64,000 nucleotides of DNA from Amblyomma americanum (Eukaryota > Arthropoda > Arachnida > Ixodida > Ixodidae), in the NCBI RefSeq assembly GCF_052857255.1, contig NC_135497.1, positions 546,134,531 to 546,198,530 on the forward strand, in the 5' to 3' direction. Positions 18,981 to 29,330 of this stretch are shown in pieces (the first letter of the stretch is position 1; each line of letters begins with the position of its first letter). The notes beneath the pieces are model-generated. The model was not told the DNA's origin. It saw only the letters and a program-made list of their open reading frames with translations, and did no database searches. Both the position numbers and the translations under genes were made by a program.

Positions 18981-20200
18981 GTAACCGAGTTTTTGTGAAG
19001 TACCGTGCGGCCTACGTTACCCACTAGAAAGAAAGCTTCAGCAACAAGAGGAAGGGTTTCTCTTCTTCGCACTGGGGCGATTGAAAATCGTCACCGACGC
19101 ACTCTAGAACTTGGTCCCAAGTTCTCCTTTGAGCAAGCCTTACTACCTCTCGAGAAGGTAGCGCTCGCACGGACAGTGTCCCAGGGCGTACTCGAATTAG
19201 ACAAACAGAGGTGTGTCAGTGAGTGCTCAGAAGTCGTCTGCAACTACAAGGGCAAGCAGGCGTCAAGACGTATAAAGGCATTGATCAACTACTTGGCAGC
19301 TGAAGGCTTGAGGTCTACTATGTAGATGATTTTTAAGTTTTCTGAACCATGGGTCTCCCAGGAGTGTTACCAATGTCAATAAGATTTTCAAAGAGAGGAG
19401 CCGGGGTCTGGTTTTCACGTTTGAATTACCAGACGCGGGTTCTATTCGGTTCCTTGATTTAAACGTCATTTGCCATGAAACCGGAACGTGTTGGGAATAT
19501 AAACCTAGAACAGCTAAGCCGCTCCTAAGTTACATTTCATAGCAATCAAAACTAGTCAAGGCGGGGATTGTGACTTCGTGTCTCAAGGCTTCATTGCTTA
19601 AATCGTGCTCCTACAAGGTTGCGACTAGCTTCAGGGGGCAGGTTCAGAGGCTTAGGGAGGCTGGTTTTCCAGATGTGGCTCTGGCTCAAATATCCGAAAG
19701 GATATTGACTAGGGGCGATAGTCTCGCAAAAGAAAAAGACGGCGCGCTAACAAGAATAGTCAGGATTCCACATTCCACATGGAATGTCACATCGGTTGAA
19801 GAAGGTAGGGGCAAGATACGGGGTAAAAAGTAGTTTTCAAAGCTAAGAATAAGGTGAGCAGAGTCTGCAGTGCAGTAAGGAAGAACCTCGAGGGCCGGGA
19901 TGACCGAGGGAGGAACAGATGCACAGTTTCACATAAAAAATCGCACGTCGACTGCGGCACTGGAGCGGTTTATTCTATCGCGCTTTCCTGCGGCAAGGCG
20001 TACATCGGCCAGACAGGGCGCTGTATGAAGGAACGGCTGTTTGTTCATCGAAGATCAGTAAAAGGGCAGTTTCATCGAACCTTTCTGTACACTGCAGGAA
20101 TTATAAAGATTCTTTCCCCCTTTTGTACAAGACAAATATCTTGTTTAGTCACCCAGATCTGACATGCAGGGAGTTAGTTGATGCGTTTCTGATAAGGCAG
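18981..20200 (+). mobile_element. Penelope-like retroelement remnant with internal RT deletion and GIY-YIG domain
   Basis: Three blocks in the order of a Penelope-like polyprotein. The N-terminal block (19005-19325) reads LELGPKFSFEQALLPLEKVA, then ARTVSQGVLELDKQRCVSEC. The RT palm block starts directly at YYVDDF (19313-19330), with an in-frame stop after it, then RFLDLNVICHETGTCWEYKP, SFRGQVQRLREAGFPD and a connector to 19830. Finally a GIY-YIG endonuclease at about 19960-20070. The fingers and first palm motifs, more than 1 kb in a full element, are missing between blocks one and two. Frames shift between blocks. Penelope elements use RT and GIY-YIG for target-primed insertion. Confidence 0.75.
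19854..20162 (+). pseudogene. GIY-YIG endonuclease domain of the Penelope-like element
   Basis: Within the 102-codon frame the core reads VYSI (residues 39-42), SCGKAYIGQTGRC (45-57; YIG at 50-52), ER (60-61) and H65. That is the GIY...YIG...R spacing of Penelope endonucleases, with the first motif in the VYxI form. The catalytic Glu further on is not identifiable because the sequence degenerates after residue 75. Confidence 0.75.
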
Positions 20201-20489
20201 GAGTCTGAAACATGTCTCTCTTCGCCTTCTATCAATCTCGTGGAAAAAGAGATTCACTCTCTCGGGGAATGTGTGGCGACAGGTTGATAGCAGGTGCATG
20301 TCATGTGTTAAGATTGCTGGTGTGCATTGTTAAATTAAGGCGATTAACCTCCCTCTGCGTGCACGTACGGTTTTACAGACTATTGCGATTTTATGATTTG
20401 GGGTTTTTGTGTGTTTTTTCGGTTATTGCTTTTGGTGCCCGTGTTACTAACCCTTCTAGAAATAATAGTTAAGTTGTTAGATAGAGCTC
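20201..20489 (+). other. Downstream remnant of the Penelope-like element
   Basis: Degenerate sequence with traces of the C-terminal tail, then T-rich 3' UTR-like DNA. No gene. Confidence 0.35.
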
Positions 20490-20560
20490 TTGTCGTCTCG
20501 TGTTTCTTCCTTTATGTCCTGTATTTCGCGCTGCTTAAAGATAAATCAGATCGACCCAAA
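20490..20560 (+). repeat. Segment shared with 22945-23010, perhaps a Penelope terminal (pLTR) piece
   Basis: CTTGTCGTCTCGTG, then TTTCTTCCTTTATGT and ATTTCGCGCTGC resemble CTGTCGTCGTCC, TTTCCTTTGTGT and ATTCGCGCTGCC at 22953-22990. The distance to the GIY-YIG block suggests an element terminus. This is by-eye similarity. Confidence 0.35.
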
Positions 20561-22331
20561 CTTCTCAACGAATTCAAGAAGTGCATCAAGACTTCACGAC
20601 TTTGAAGAGCTGCTGAAACAGTTTTTCCAAAGTCAAGGGTATTCAAGGATTTGAAGGTCCAAACCTTTCTTTGCAAACTAACATCAATAAGTGAAGAGTG
20701 GTGCTTCTGTGATGTCTTCATGCGTCTTAAGTTGCCCTGAAAAAGTTTTTGGTTTAAGTAAAGTGGCGATAAAAACTCTACAATGTCAGGCTGATGCAAA
20801 AAAAATTAATGAAAAATCTCTTAAAGAATGTGTGATGCTGGTATGATGCGAAAATTCATCGATAATCTTGATGCAAGTCTGATGCAAGCATTCATCAAGA
20901 ATTATTGGCGCCAATCTCATGCAAAAACACAACAGGTGTTTCCTTTGTGAATTATATTGATATTGATTTTTCTATAGGAGTGCTGTTTTTTTTCAGCATG
21001 CTGTCTTTTCATCCGTGCTTTTTGGTGCCATGTTGTTTATTAAGTCATTTAGCTGTGATTTTCTTCGTGCAGTGTTTTGACTCGCGCTGTTTTGTCGCCA
21101 TGGCACCCAATTTAAGATTCAACAGCTGATTTAAAATGCTTGAGGGGGTTAAGCATTAATATTGTTAAGCATCGTTTGAAAGTGCTTCGAAAATTGTTAC
21201 CGGCACCTTTTGTATTTCATCTCCTTCAGTTATTCAGCTCTTACATGGGTATTTTCAGAGTCCGCCCTTGAATTGTACTATCCCCATATTTGTGGGCAGT
21301 ACAAAACATTTTAACACATTGCAAGAACTTGAAGATCAGAAAAATTCGAATCACTCGATATCTTGCCAGAATAAGTGTCAGCAGCACTTGAGTTGAAGTT
21401 TATTGCAACCTAAATAACCGTAAGAACAGCATAAATTGTCGGTCCCGCCATTCAACTCTTGATGATTGTACTAAGTACAATATTATTAATAATAACTCCA
21501 TTTGACCACCACGATGTGTGCAGTGGCAGGGTGCCCATAATAAAAGCTGCCTTTTGGACAGCTTAAATTTGTAACGGACAACCGGCCGTTTACTTTGGCA
21601 GCGAAACAGTGGGTAACACTTGCAAATTACAAGACACGTTGTATACAATATACCTCAGGCTAGTGAAAGCGATTCCCTCTCAGATTACAATGATTTACAT
21701 TCAGAAACCAAGAAAAAGATAAAGTTAACGTTTTTTTTATAAAGGGAGTAGAGTGTCGGCAGTAACAAACATTCAAAAGTGGTTTCTGAACGAGAATATC
21801 TTCAAATGAACTCAGTTTGGTTCGGCTTGAAATGAAAGTTAACAAATACGCCACCCAATAATTTATTTTCAGCCCAGTGCTTGGCGACTAATTTGATCAC
21901 TTCTTCAGAAGTGGCTGAGAGGCCAGCAGGCAGCAGCAGTAAGTGGCCTACGATTTGCCTTTGTTATCACTTGGCGAAGGAAAGGAAAAGCACTCACCAC
22001 TGTATAAGGTACTGAGGCGATTCCCGAAAAGTTGGGCTTAAAATAAATTATTGGTGTGGGTGTTTTACCGGTTTTAGAGTGGTTCCTAGAACAACAATAA
22101 TGAAAGGGCACTTAGCAGAAGTGGTAGCATGTTTCCAAGTGTTCAGCAGCTGCACGATTTCTGTGTTGTGTATACTTTTCACGTGCACGAAGATCGGGCA
22201 CGATTCGGCACCAAAGTCGTTTTGTCACCTGCGGAGAAGGCGTCGTAAATCGCGCGCCGTTGTCTTGCGGACGCGAATACATTGGCCAGAAAGTCAGATG
22301 CATAAACTGCAGACTTAAAAAATGCAAACGA
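20561..22331. other. No supported gene
   Basis: Unassigned AT-rich DNA. Near 20780-20910 the word GATGCAA and relatives recur five times. Short frames are motif-free. Confidence 0.45.
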
Positions 22332-22518
22332 AAGATGCGGGTTCGATCCCGGCCGCGGCGGTCGAATTTCGATGGAGGCAATATTCAAGAGGCCCGTGTA
22401 GTGTACGGTGTCAGTGCACGTTAAAGAACCCCAGGTGGTCGAAATTTCCGAAGCCCTTCACTACGGCGTTCCTCATAGCCTGAGTCGCTTTGGGACGTTA
22501 AACCCCATAAACCAAACC
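22332..22518 (+). mobile_element. Ruka SINE, 5'-truncated
   Basis: Starts at the B box (GCGGGTTCGATCCCGGCCGC), so the A box is lost. The body is well kept: GTCGAATTTCGATGGAGGC, CAGTGCACGTTAAAGAACCC, AGGTGGTCGAAATTTCCG, CTCATAGCCTGAGTCGC and the end TTAAACCCCATAAACCAAAC. This is among the least diverged Ruka copies here. Confidence 0.85.
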
Positions 22519-22940
22519 AAAGAACACAAAACGAATGTAAAGGAGGGTAACCAGGGCAGCTTAGCTTGCACTGCCGTAAATGTGGAGAGGAATCTAGGCG
22601 CCGTTGTACGAAGCCATGCGTACCTGCATTCAAAAGAAGCGGGATTGTTGGTCAGCACAAAGATCACTGTGTTAGAGAGAACATCGAGGGGGCTTAAAGT
22701 GCTCGTGCTTGAGAAGGGTGTGTAAGCATGCCATCACTTACACTTACCAGGAAAGAGCTAAGGTTTTAGATGATTTGGGATTAGGACCTTGGTACCATCT
22801 CCCTGCGCCATTCATGCTGGTGGTTGTGCTTTATCTCCTTTCTTTATTTTTACTCTTTCTTTCCCTTTCCTGCTGGTCCTTCGTATTTGTGCATATGCGT
22901 GGCATCTTCAGCAGGATAAACAGTTGAAATTGAGAGCTTT
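22519..22940. other. No supported gene
   Basis: Unassigned; T-rich towards the end. Confidence 0.4.
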
Positions 22941-23040
22941 TTTCGCTCCGTGTCTGTCGTCGTCCTTTCCTTTGTGTTATTCGCGCTGCCATTCAAGCTA
23001 CTTTGAACCAACTAGCCCAGCAAGCAAGCATTCTGGAATA
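22941..23040 (+). repeat. Possible Penelope-like terminal segment
   Basis: Shares the GTCGTC, TTTCCTTTGTGT, ATTCGCGCTGCC word series with 20490-20560 and continues CTTTGAACCAACTAGCCCAG, a sequence I associate with tick Penelope-like elements. No coding part is attached. Confidence 0.35.
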
Positions 23041-25915
23041 CTTTGCAGCTTTCTTCAGTTTTAGCCAGTTCATTAAAAAATGCGTATTATTGGTAATCTC
23101 TCGTTTTAAAACTGCGCATATACGAAAATTGTACATTTTGGTGACTGCAAGTATTTAAAGTGAGGAAAATTTGGTTTAGCGTGGAATATTCTAGGAACAT
23201 GTTCAATTATTCCTAAGAAGCTGTTTTCTTCCGACGTTTTTCCGAACTAGAATATAGTAAAGGAAAGGTAAAATTCATTTAAAGGGAAAGACAGAATCGA
23301 AGGAAAAGGGGCACTGCTCTGTGCCGAAACCCACTCTGCCAGCATCAAGTAGCCAGAATACGAGTATAAATGGCTGCCGTTCGCTTTTAAACTGCATCAT
23401 AAAATAGTGCGACCAGCAGTAAGGTATGAAAATGAGGAGAACGTCTTTTTTTTTTTACTGCCTTCACTAAATCAAGGAGTAAAACAAAGTATCCACATGA
23501 TTTCACTACTTTTCGAAACAGGAGTACTTGGACTTGAATACTTATTCGACACTAGACGATTTTAAAAACTCCTCTCTTTTAGCGTCTGCACGCCGCATAT
23601 TGGCCGATGCCGGTTAGTCGTGCTTGCAGGTGACGACGCCTGCTCCATCGTCGCTGCTTGCTCGCTTCTCGCCTATGCTCTTTGCTGCTTCACGCATGTT
23701 TGTCACGATAAACGACAACGGATCGCCGCCGCTTGCGGAGCTATGTGCTGCACAGACTCTGCCTCTGAAATCGCCAGCATGTTCACAGAACGCTTGGTGG
23801 TGTTTCGCCTGCGCCGCCAGTCAGCGAGAGGCCTAGCTCCGTCGGACCAACATGGCGGTGCGTGAAGGGTCGACCTCCCCGCAGCCGCCAACTTACCGCC
23901 CGCTCATTTACGCGCGCTTGCCGTGATGTAGAGACTGGACATCATCGACGTGTGCAGCAAATTGCTGCATTGAAAGTTTCACTCAAACCGGCAACACTTG
24001 TGGAAGAAACGACCGGCCATTCACTGTCTGCGCAGCTTTCAAATGTTGGAGGCTGCCCTTTCGCCGTGTCGACATGGTGGAGTGTGTGTGTGACACATCA
24101 GTTTTCTCGACACAGACGGCCCCTCATTTGTTCGCTGTATGTTCTAGTGAACCTACCGGGACACAACAGTCGGATCATGAGCACCGTGCATAAGAGTAAG
24201 CATTATTGAATACTCATTTGATGCCTCTGACTCGCATGCACTTAACATCACTCCCTCCTCAGTTGGCGGCGACTTGCTGTGAACCCCGCAAATAATTTGG
24301 GTGCACCGAGACGAAAGGCTTCATCGTCGCCCCGAGGCGCCAATTCACACAGCGGTCAATAGCGAGGTATCTGAGAAATTTATGGTCGCATGCGCCTGCA
24401 AAAAGTGTATGGCAGTACAGTTGTGGATCTTTACGTTAATATGTACAGTTGGAAGTATGGACAGTTTTTGTGAGCAGCAAATTTTTTTCATATATTTACG
24501 CCCTATAAATATGGAAAAGCTGCCCAGTAAGTATGCAGGCTGTCAGTGCCCGGATCCCGTAGAAGTCCATAATTTTTGTCGTGTTATCACGAACAGCGAA
24601 GAGAACAAACCTCGCGTGCCGTAATTGGTTGCTTATTTTTCTGTTCTAAGAGGGTCCTGTCATACAAAAAAAAAGCAAGCGATTTTATTTTTTGTATTCA
24701 TGCCAAAAGACATTGCCATGCCTTGGCGCCCAAGGATATTGCCTAAATCGTTATATTTCAACAATTTCTGAAGACAGTTTCCGAACGTCTTCCATTTATG
24801 TGAAATTATCGTGGAAGCAAGCGCTCCGGTTCAAACTTCAAAGCATACCAGAAGTCAGGTTCGGAGGGTGGGGAGGGGAAGAAGGTAGTTTTCTATTCCT
24901 AACAATGCCAAAGAAATTGCAATAACGCTTCATTCCCCCTGCTATGTTAATAGCCCTTGCCCTGCCTTTTGCCTATACGCATAATGACGACTCCGTACAA
25001 ATGCGCTGCAGCGGTTTCACCCAGCAAGGAAATCGCACGCAAGCATCCTTTGCGTGCCTGCAAAGCGCTGTCTTCTGTCTTTATGCTCTTATTTCAGTGA
25101 TTACTTTCAATATACGCGTGAGGAACCTTGTGAGCAGCAAAAAAAAATTGTTGCAATGCCGCTTTAAGTGCAAGAAAGCAGCCAAAGGCAATGCGAATGC
25201 GCAACTGCTTTTTAAGACCCTTTTGTTTTTTTCAATTTTATGCATTATAGGAAAAAGGTTCGCGATCGACGCTGCTTACCATTCGACGCATTGCATTAAT
25301 GGCTACGAAAGCGGCCTCTCTGCAACTTGTAATGCCCTGAACACCGCGTTCAACCGCTATCAGCTGATAGGGTACAGATATGTACTAGCTAGCCGATTAG
25401 CTACTATGTACTACTTGGTAACCGTTTGCCATGAAACACGCTTAAACTTTACCAATGCCTATTTCATTGAAATTTTGCTTATGATTTGATTGTGTGAACT
25501 GTACTCAAACTCCACTTGAATCACCTCATGTACTTCAAGCTTACGATTTAATTCCTTTAATTGCACTTAATTTTTTTCTAATCTCTCTTTCAGAAGTAGC
25601 CTAACTTGACGTCATGCCTTGTAATCAGCGATATCAAGACAAGCCTGTATATCGACTGCAGAGCTTTTCAAGGCTCCCTCCGTGCTTGCAATGGTGGCAT
25701 CTCTTTTTTTTATTTTTCGGGGTACCTCAAATTGAATACCCCAAGAGAGCGCAGGTCAAGGCACTCCTCCTATTTTCTACATGTACCGAGGCGATTGTTC
25801 TCTATAAACATCGAAAGCTACCTGCCGGACACTTCGCTCGAATGTTTTGTGCCTAATAAAAATATTGTTTGAAATCAGTCACTGTAATTTCATTGACGCA
25901 ATTATTCTGGAACAC
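23041..25915. other. No supported gene
   Basis: A GC-richer stretch at 23620-24200 has overlapping frames and one CAACATGGCGG word near 23850, which resembles a YY1-type site but stands alone. The 181-codon frame at 24944-25489 has no motif, no codon bias and no flanking signals. Confidence 0.4.
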
Positions 25916-26310
25916 AAAGCTCCAAAATGAGGCTTCCATAAGAGTACTGCATTTCAAATGTGCTCCCTCATCAAGTGGAATATACTCCTCTGGGCATTAA
26001 AAGTGCCACTATAGAGTAAGGCAAATTGCTTCAAAAATTTCCTGTGAAAACTGTTTGAAAGTAACAGGCCGGTACTCCAGAAATGTATAAAGTCAGCTGC
26101 AAAGGAGTATATAATACTTCTATTTTTTGCCGTGCTAGCTCTTTTGTGAGCGGAACACTTACTCCAAAATTAAATTCTTCTCTAGAGAGCGGTAGCACTC
26201 CACTCCTTCTAGCACTCCCTCAATACCGGTTCAAACAGAGGAGTAGACGAGGTGCTCCTTTTTTGAGGAGTATAACCACCCTTTCGGGAGTGCGCTACGC
26301 GACGATCCAT
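25916..26310. repeat. Region dense in GGAGTA/TACTCC and GCACTCC/GGAGTGC words
   Basis: Short complementary words recur: TACTCC, GGAGTA and GAGTGC or GCACTCC appear at least ten times on either strand, including 26206-26220 and 26240-26295. The pattern suggests an old foldback or MITE family. I found no clean ends. Confidence 0.4.
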
Positions 26311-28265
26311 ATCTGCAGTGCCTGGTTATGTGTCGTGTAAATAAGAAGAATCTACACGAGCCACTAACGGTGGTCTCATTAGGAGGAAATAGAGCAAGAT
26401 ACTGGAGAGCAGCTTTCTAATACAGGACAGAAGTAATCAATTTGGACAATAGTTCATTAAGTGGATGATGATACTGCGCCATAAATATCGGCATGCCGGA
26501 AATGAAAGACGGCGATAATCGATAATGATTCAGATAACACGTCCGCCATGCAGCTGGAAAACTGTTTAATCGCGATGCTCACAGACAGCGGGAGAGTGGA
26601 AACCTCTGCCCCACTGCTCGTTATTTCGTGAAGACTCATGTGCTCATTGAAGGGACACTAAGCAAGTGAGATAGACAGTTCTTCGGAAAACCAACTTCGC
26701 CAAAAACTGCCTGTGTTGCTGAGAAAACCACAAAGTCTCGAAACACCATTCCACATGCAGAGCGCCTCCTAATAATGAATTGCTGGGACGCCATTCCTAT
26801 CAGTTATTTCCAGTGAAGCTCTTCGACCAATCAGGAGTGTAACTTCCAAACACCAGAAACGCGACCGAAAACTAGCGGTCAACAGATCAGCGGTCGCTGT
26901 GGTAAGGTGCAAGTTCAGGCCACCTTAGCTTCCCACTACTTTTGTGGGGCTCTCTGCTGCATCGCGTGCGTCTGCGTCATGTTGCAACGCGCGAGAATGG
27001 TATAAATAGGCTCCGTGGTACGAAAGAACCTACGTTGTGTTATGCAACGCAGCCGCAGACTGCGCAACAAACTGCTGATCGCGCTCACTCAGGCATACAT
27101 CGAAAATGCTAACTCGAGCGTGCGGCCTTCTGTGCGCAGTGTGTTGTCATGAACTGTGCACGTGAGCTTCGAGGGATCCTTAAAAGCATGAGATCAGGAA
27201 TCGCGCTCTAACGCATTTCATTCAACACCACATTTGAGTGAAAAACACCAGGCACATCTATCATCAGACGGTTCACTGTGCTGTCGATTATCACTTTTAC
27301 TCGATTATGGCTTCATTGTTGACTACTACGAAGTAAATTAAGTAGAGTAGAGAGTAACTAGAGATGGGTTTCTTGACAGCACAAAGTGAACAAGAGAGAG
27401 CCGAGCCTCAGCGTGCTTATTTCGACAACATTATCTGAACAAAGCTTTCGTCACTGGAGGTGTTTAAATGGAAAAAATCCCGGTGAGCGGCAGGGGGTGA
27501 GATCGCAGAAGCATGTTAGGATGACAAGAAGGGCGTTAGGAAATCGACATCATTGTTAGAAGCGCGGCAAGCAAGTTCGCCTTCGATGTAAAAACTAGCC
27601 TTGTTGTCTACACGCTTCAATGATCCTCCTGTCAGAAAAAAACGAAAAATCAGTGAGCGTTAGACTAATTGGCCATCGTGCTTACAGAAGAAGCAACGTC
27701 AAGAAAGCAGTATCGGAACATTTTAATCAACGTGGCGACAACTTCAGTAAACTTAAAGCATTCATTCTTCATTAAGGCTTCAATTATGTAAGGTATAGAA
27801 AATGCAGAGAGGTATTCCTAATCCAGTAAACATGAACCTTACAACCAACAGGGATTAACATCTCCAAACGAAATTTGTAATCTCCCGTATGAGGAACGAT
27901 AGCAGCTCCTGCTCTTCGTTTGCGGTGGCTGTTGGGTTCCGTCATATGTATGTGATAACGAGCCCCTCATTTCCCTTCCCTTGAAATCTCTCAGGTATAT
28001 TTCGGCCCTCACGTAATTCTTTAAAAAGTCTTGCATCTGTTCAGCGCAAAAATAACACCTCAAGAGAAAGACGCATTACACCTCGATCTCTTTACTTGGA
28101 ATTGCCTGTATATTGCTTCTTTCACTCTACCTTCCCCACGATCTTTCCTCCATCTTCCCCTTTCTTTTGTAATTTTTTCATTGTTTTTAATTGTCGGCTG
28201 TGCTAAACTATTTTTACCCTATGTTCTGTACATCCTGCTATCATTTCCCGGGGACCCTGGGCTTT
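26311..28265. other. No supported gene
   Basis: AAGGGACACTAAGC at 26650 resembles a start word of a common tick MITE, but no matching end is seen. Otherwise unassigned. Confidence 0.4.
27001..27009 (+). promoter_or_regulatory. Consensus TATA box
   Basis: TATAAATAG in a GC-rich setting, the best TATA match in the window. No ORF or donor of interest follows within 300 bp, so it may be fortuitous or belong to a transposon. Confidence 0.3.
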
Positions 28266-28269
28266 TGAA

Positions 28270-28301
28270 CCCCCCCCCCCCCCCCCCACACACACACACT
28301 T
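28270..28301 (+). repeat. C18 run followed by (CA)n
   Basis: Eighteen C residues (28270-28287) then an ACACAC run. The first of three long C runs in 0.9 kb; the others are at 29006-29019 and 29127-29137. Confidence 0.9.
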
Positions 28302-28399
28302 TCCTTTCGCTCTTTCTGCGAACCCCGTTATATTTTAGCGCGAAAGCATTACTTCAGTTTGTGTCATACTTGGCCATGAGGATCACTTTGTGCATACCA

Positions 28400-28645
28400 T
28401 AAATAAATAAAATCAATATTGCCGAAACAGAGGTTGAACCCCCGGCAGCGCGAACAGATCAGCTTCGCTGGCCACTCCACGAAAGCACTATGCTATCGCC
28501 ACAGCCGATCACGCCTCGTGTTAAACTGCACCACACACTCGCACCGTGCATTACACATCATCTTCATCTACTAATACCAGTATTCGTGCTTTGAGCTATG
28601 TGGCGATAGACACAGAGTTGTGCACTGCAAACGTTGGCGCTGCCA
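28400..28645 (+). repeat. Copy 1 of an unnamed interspersed repeat (pair with 63560-63990)
   Basis: Shared words in the same order: AATATTGCCG, CAGCGCGAACAGATCAGC, GCTGGCCACTCCACGAAAGC, CTCGCACCGTGCATTACACA and GAGCTATGTGGCGATAGACA. The second copy has about 150 extra bases in the middle. On the minus strand a B-box-like GGGGGTTCAACCTC suggests a tRNA-related SINE. Confidence 0.6.
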
Positions 28646-28829
28646 ACATTGCTGCGGAAACACGGCACTGGAGAAACGCGGCATTGACGATTACAAATTT
28701 GAAGGCGCGCATAACTTGCTCCCTGGATCAGTGAGCACCCCATTCGCGCTTTCCGGTGCATGGCGGTGGTGTCCAGCAGCGACAGATTGTGATTTCGTAT
28801 AATATTTCATGCTTAGCAATCCTAAACCG
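28646..28829. other. Unassigned spacer
   Basis: No motif. Confidence 0.4.
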
Positions 28830-29300
28830 CCTTCCTATTTTTCTTTTTTTTTTGCTTCCCTTTATGTCCTTCTGCTTTGCTGCTCACTTGCTTTCTCCTA
28901 GTTTTTCTAGGTCATCCCAACCAGTTATACCATGCCACCTGCCGGAGCTCCCCATTCCTCATGCCTGGACACGGAGCCTTTGAAGCCCACGTTCGCTACC
29001 GCTCACCCCCCCCCCCCCCTCGCATTCCTTTCTTCTCAGCATTTGTATTTCTTTATCATAGTCTCGCAGGTCACCAAGCGAATCTTCTTTAATACCATCC
29101 TGCTTGTACAGGAATTATAAGTTCATCCCCCCCCCCCACATCCTAACACCCTTCCCACAGTCCACCCCCGTACCCCCTGACCAGTCTTTCCCAGTCGGAG
29201 ATAAGGCCCTGTTTAAAACTCGCCAATTATGAACACTTCCTTAGACGAAGACTACTTCTCTTGTCGAAACGTTGGCAATCACCCTGAGGTTTTCTCTTCC
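28830..29300 (+). repeat. Penelope-like 3' UTR sequence with C runs and a hammerhead-like end
   Basis: Pyrimidine-rich DNA with C14 (29006-29019) and C11 (29127-29137), ending in a segment with hammerhead core-like words (29222-29282). I associate this C-rich layout and the GTCGAAACGTTGGCAAT end with tick Penelope-like 3' ends. No coding part remains. Confidence 0.45.
29222..29282 (+). ncRNA. Degenerate hammerhead ribozyme-like motif
   Basis: Core-like TAGACGA (compare CUGANGA) at 29242-29248 is followed by AGAC, a 10-nt loop and GTC, then GAAACGTT. An outer pairing GCCAA (29222-29226) with TTGGC (29271-29275) would form stem I. Five of seven residues of the first core strand match and the GAAAC strand is intact. 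Probably an inactive relic. Confidence 0.35.
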
Positions 29301-29330
29301 CATGTTTACTTTGTGTTGTTACGCTGTAAC

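Noticed and set aside
24944..25489. 181-codon plus-strand frame
   Set aside because: No domain, no promoter or splice signals, average composition of the region.
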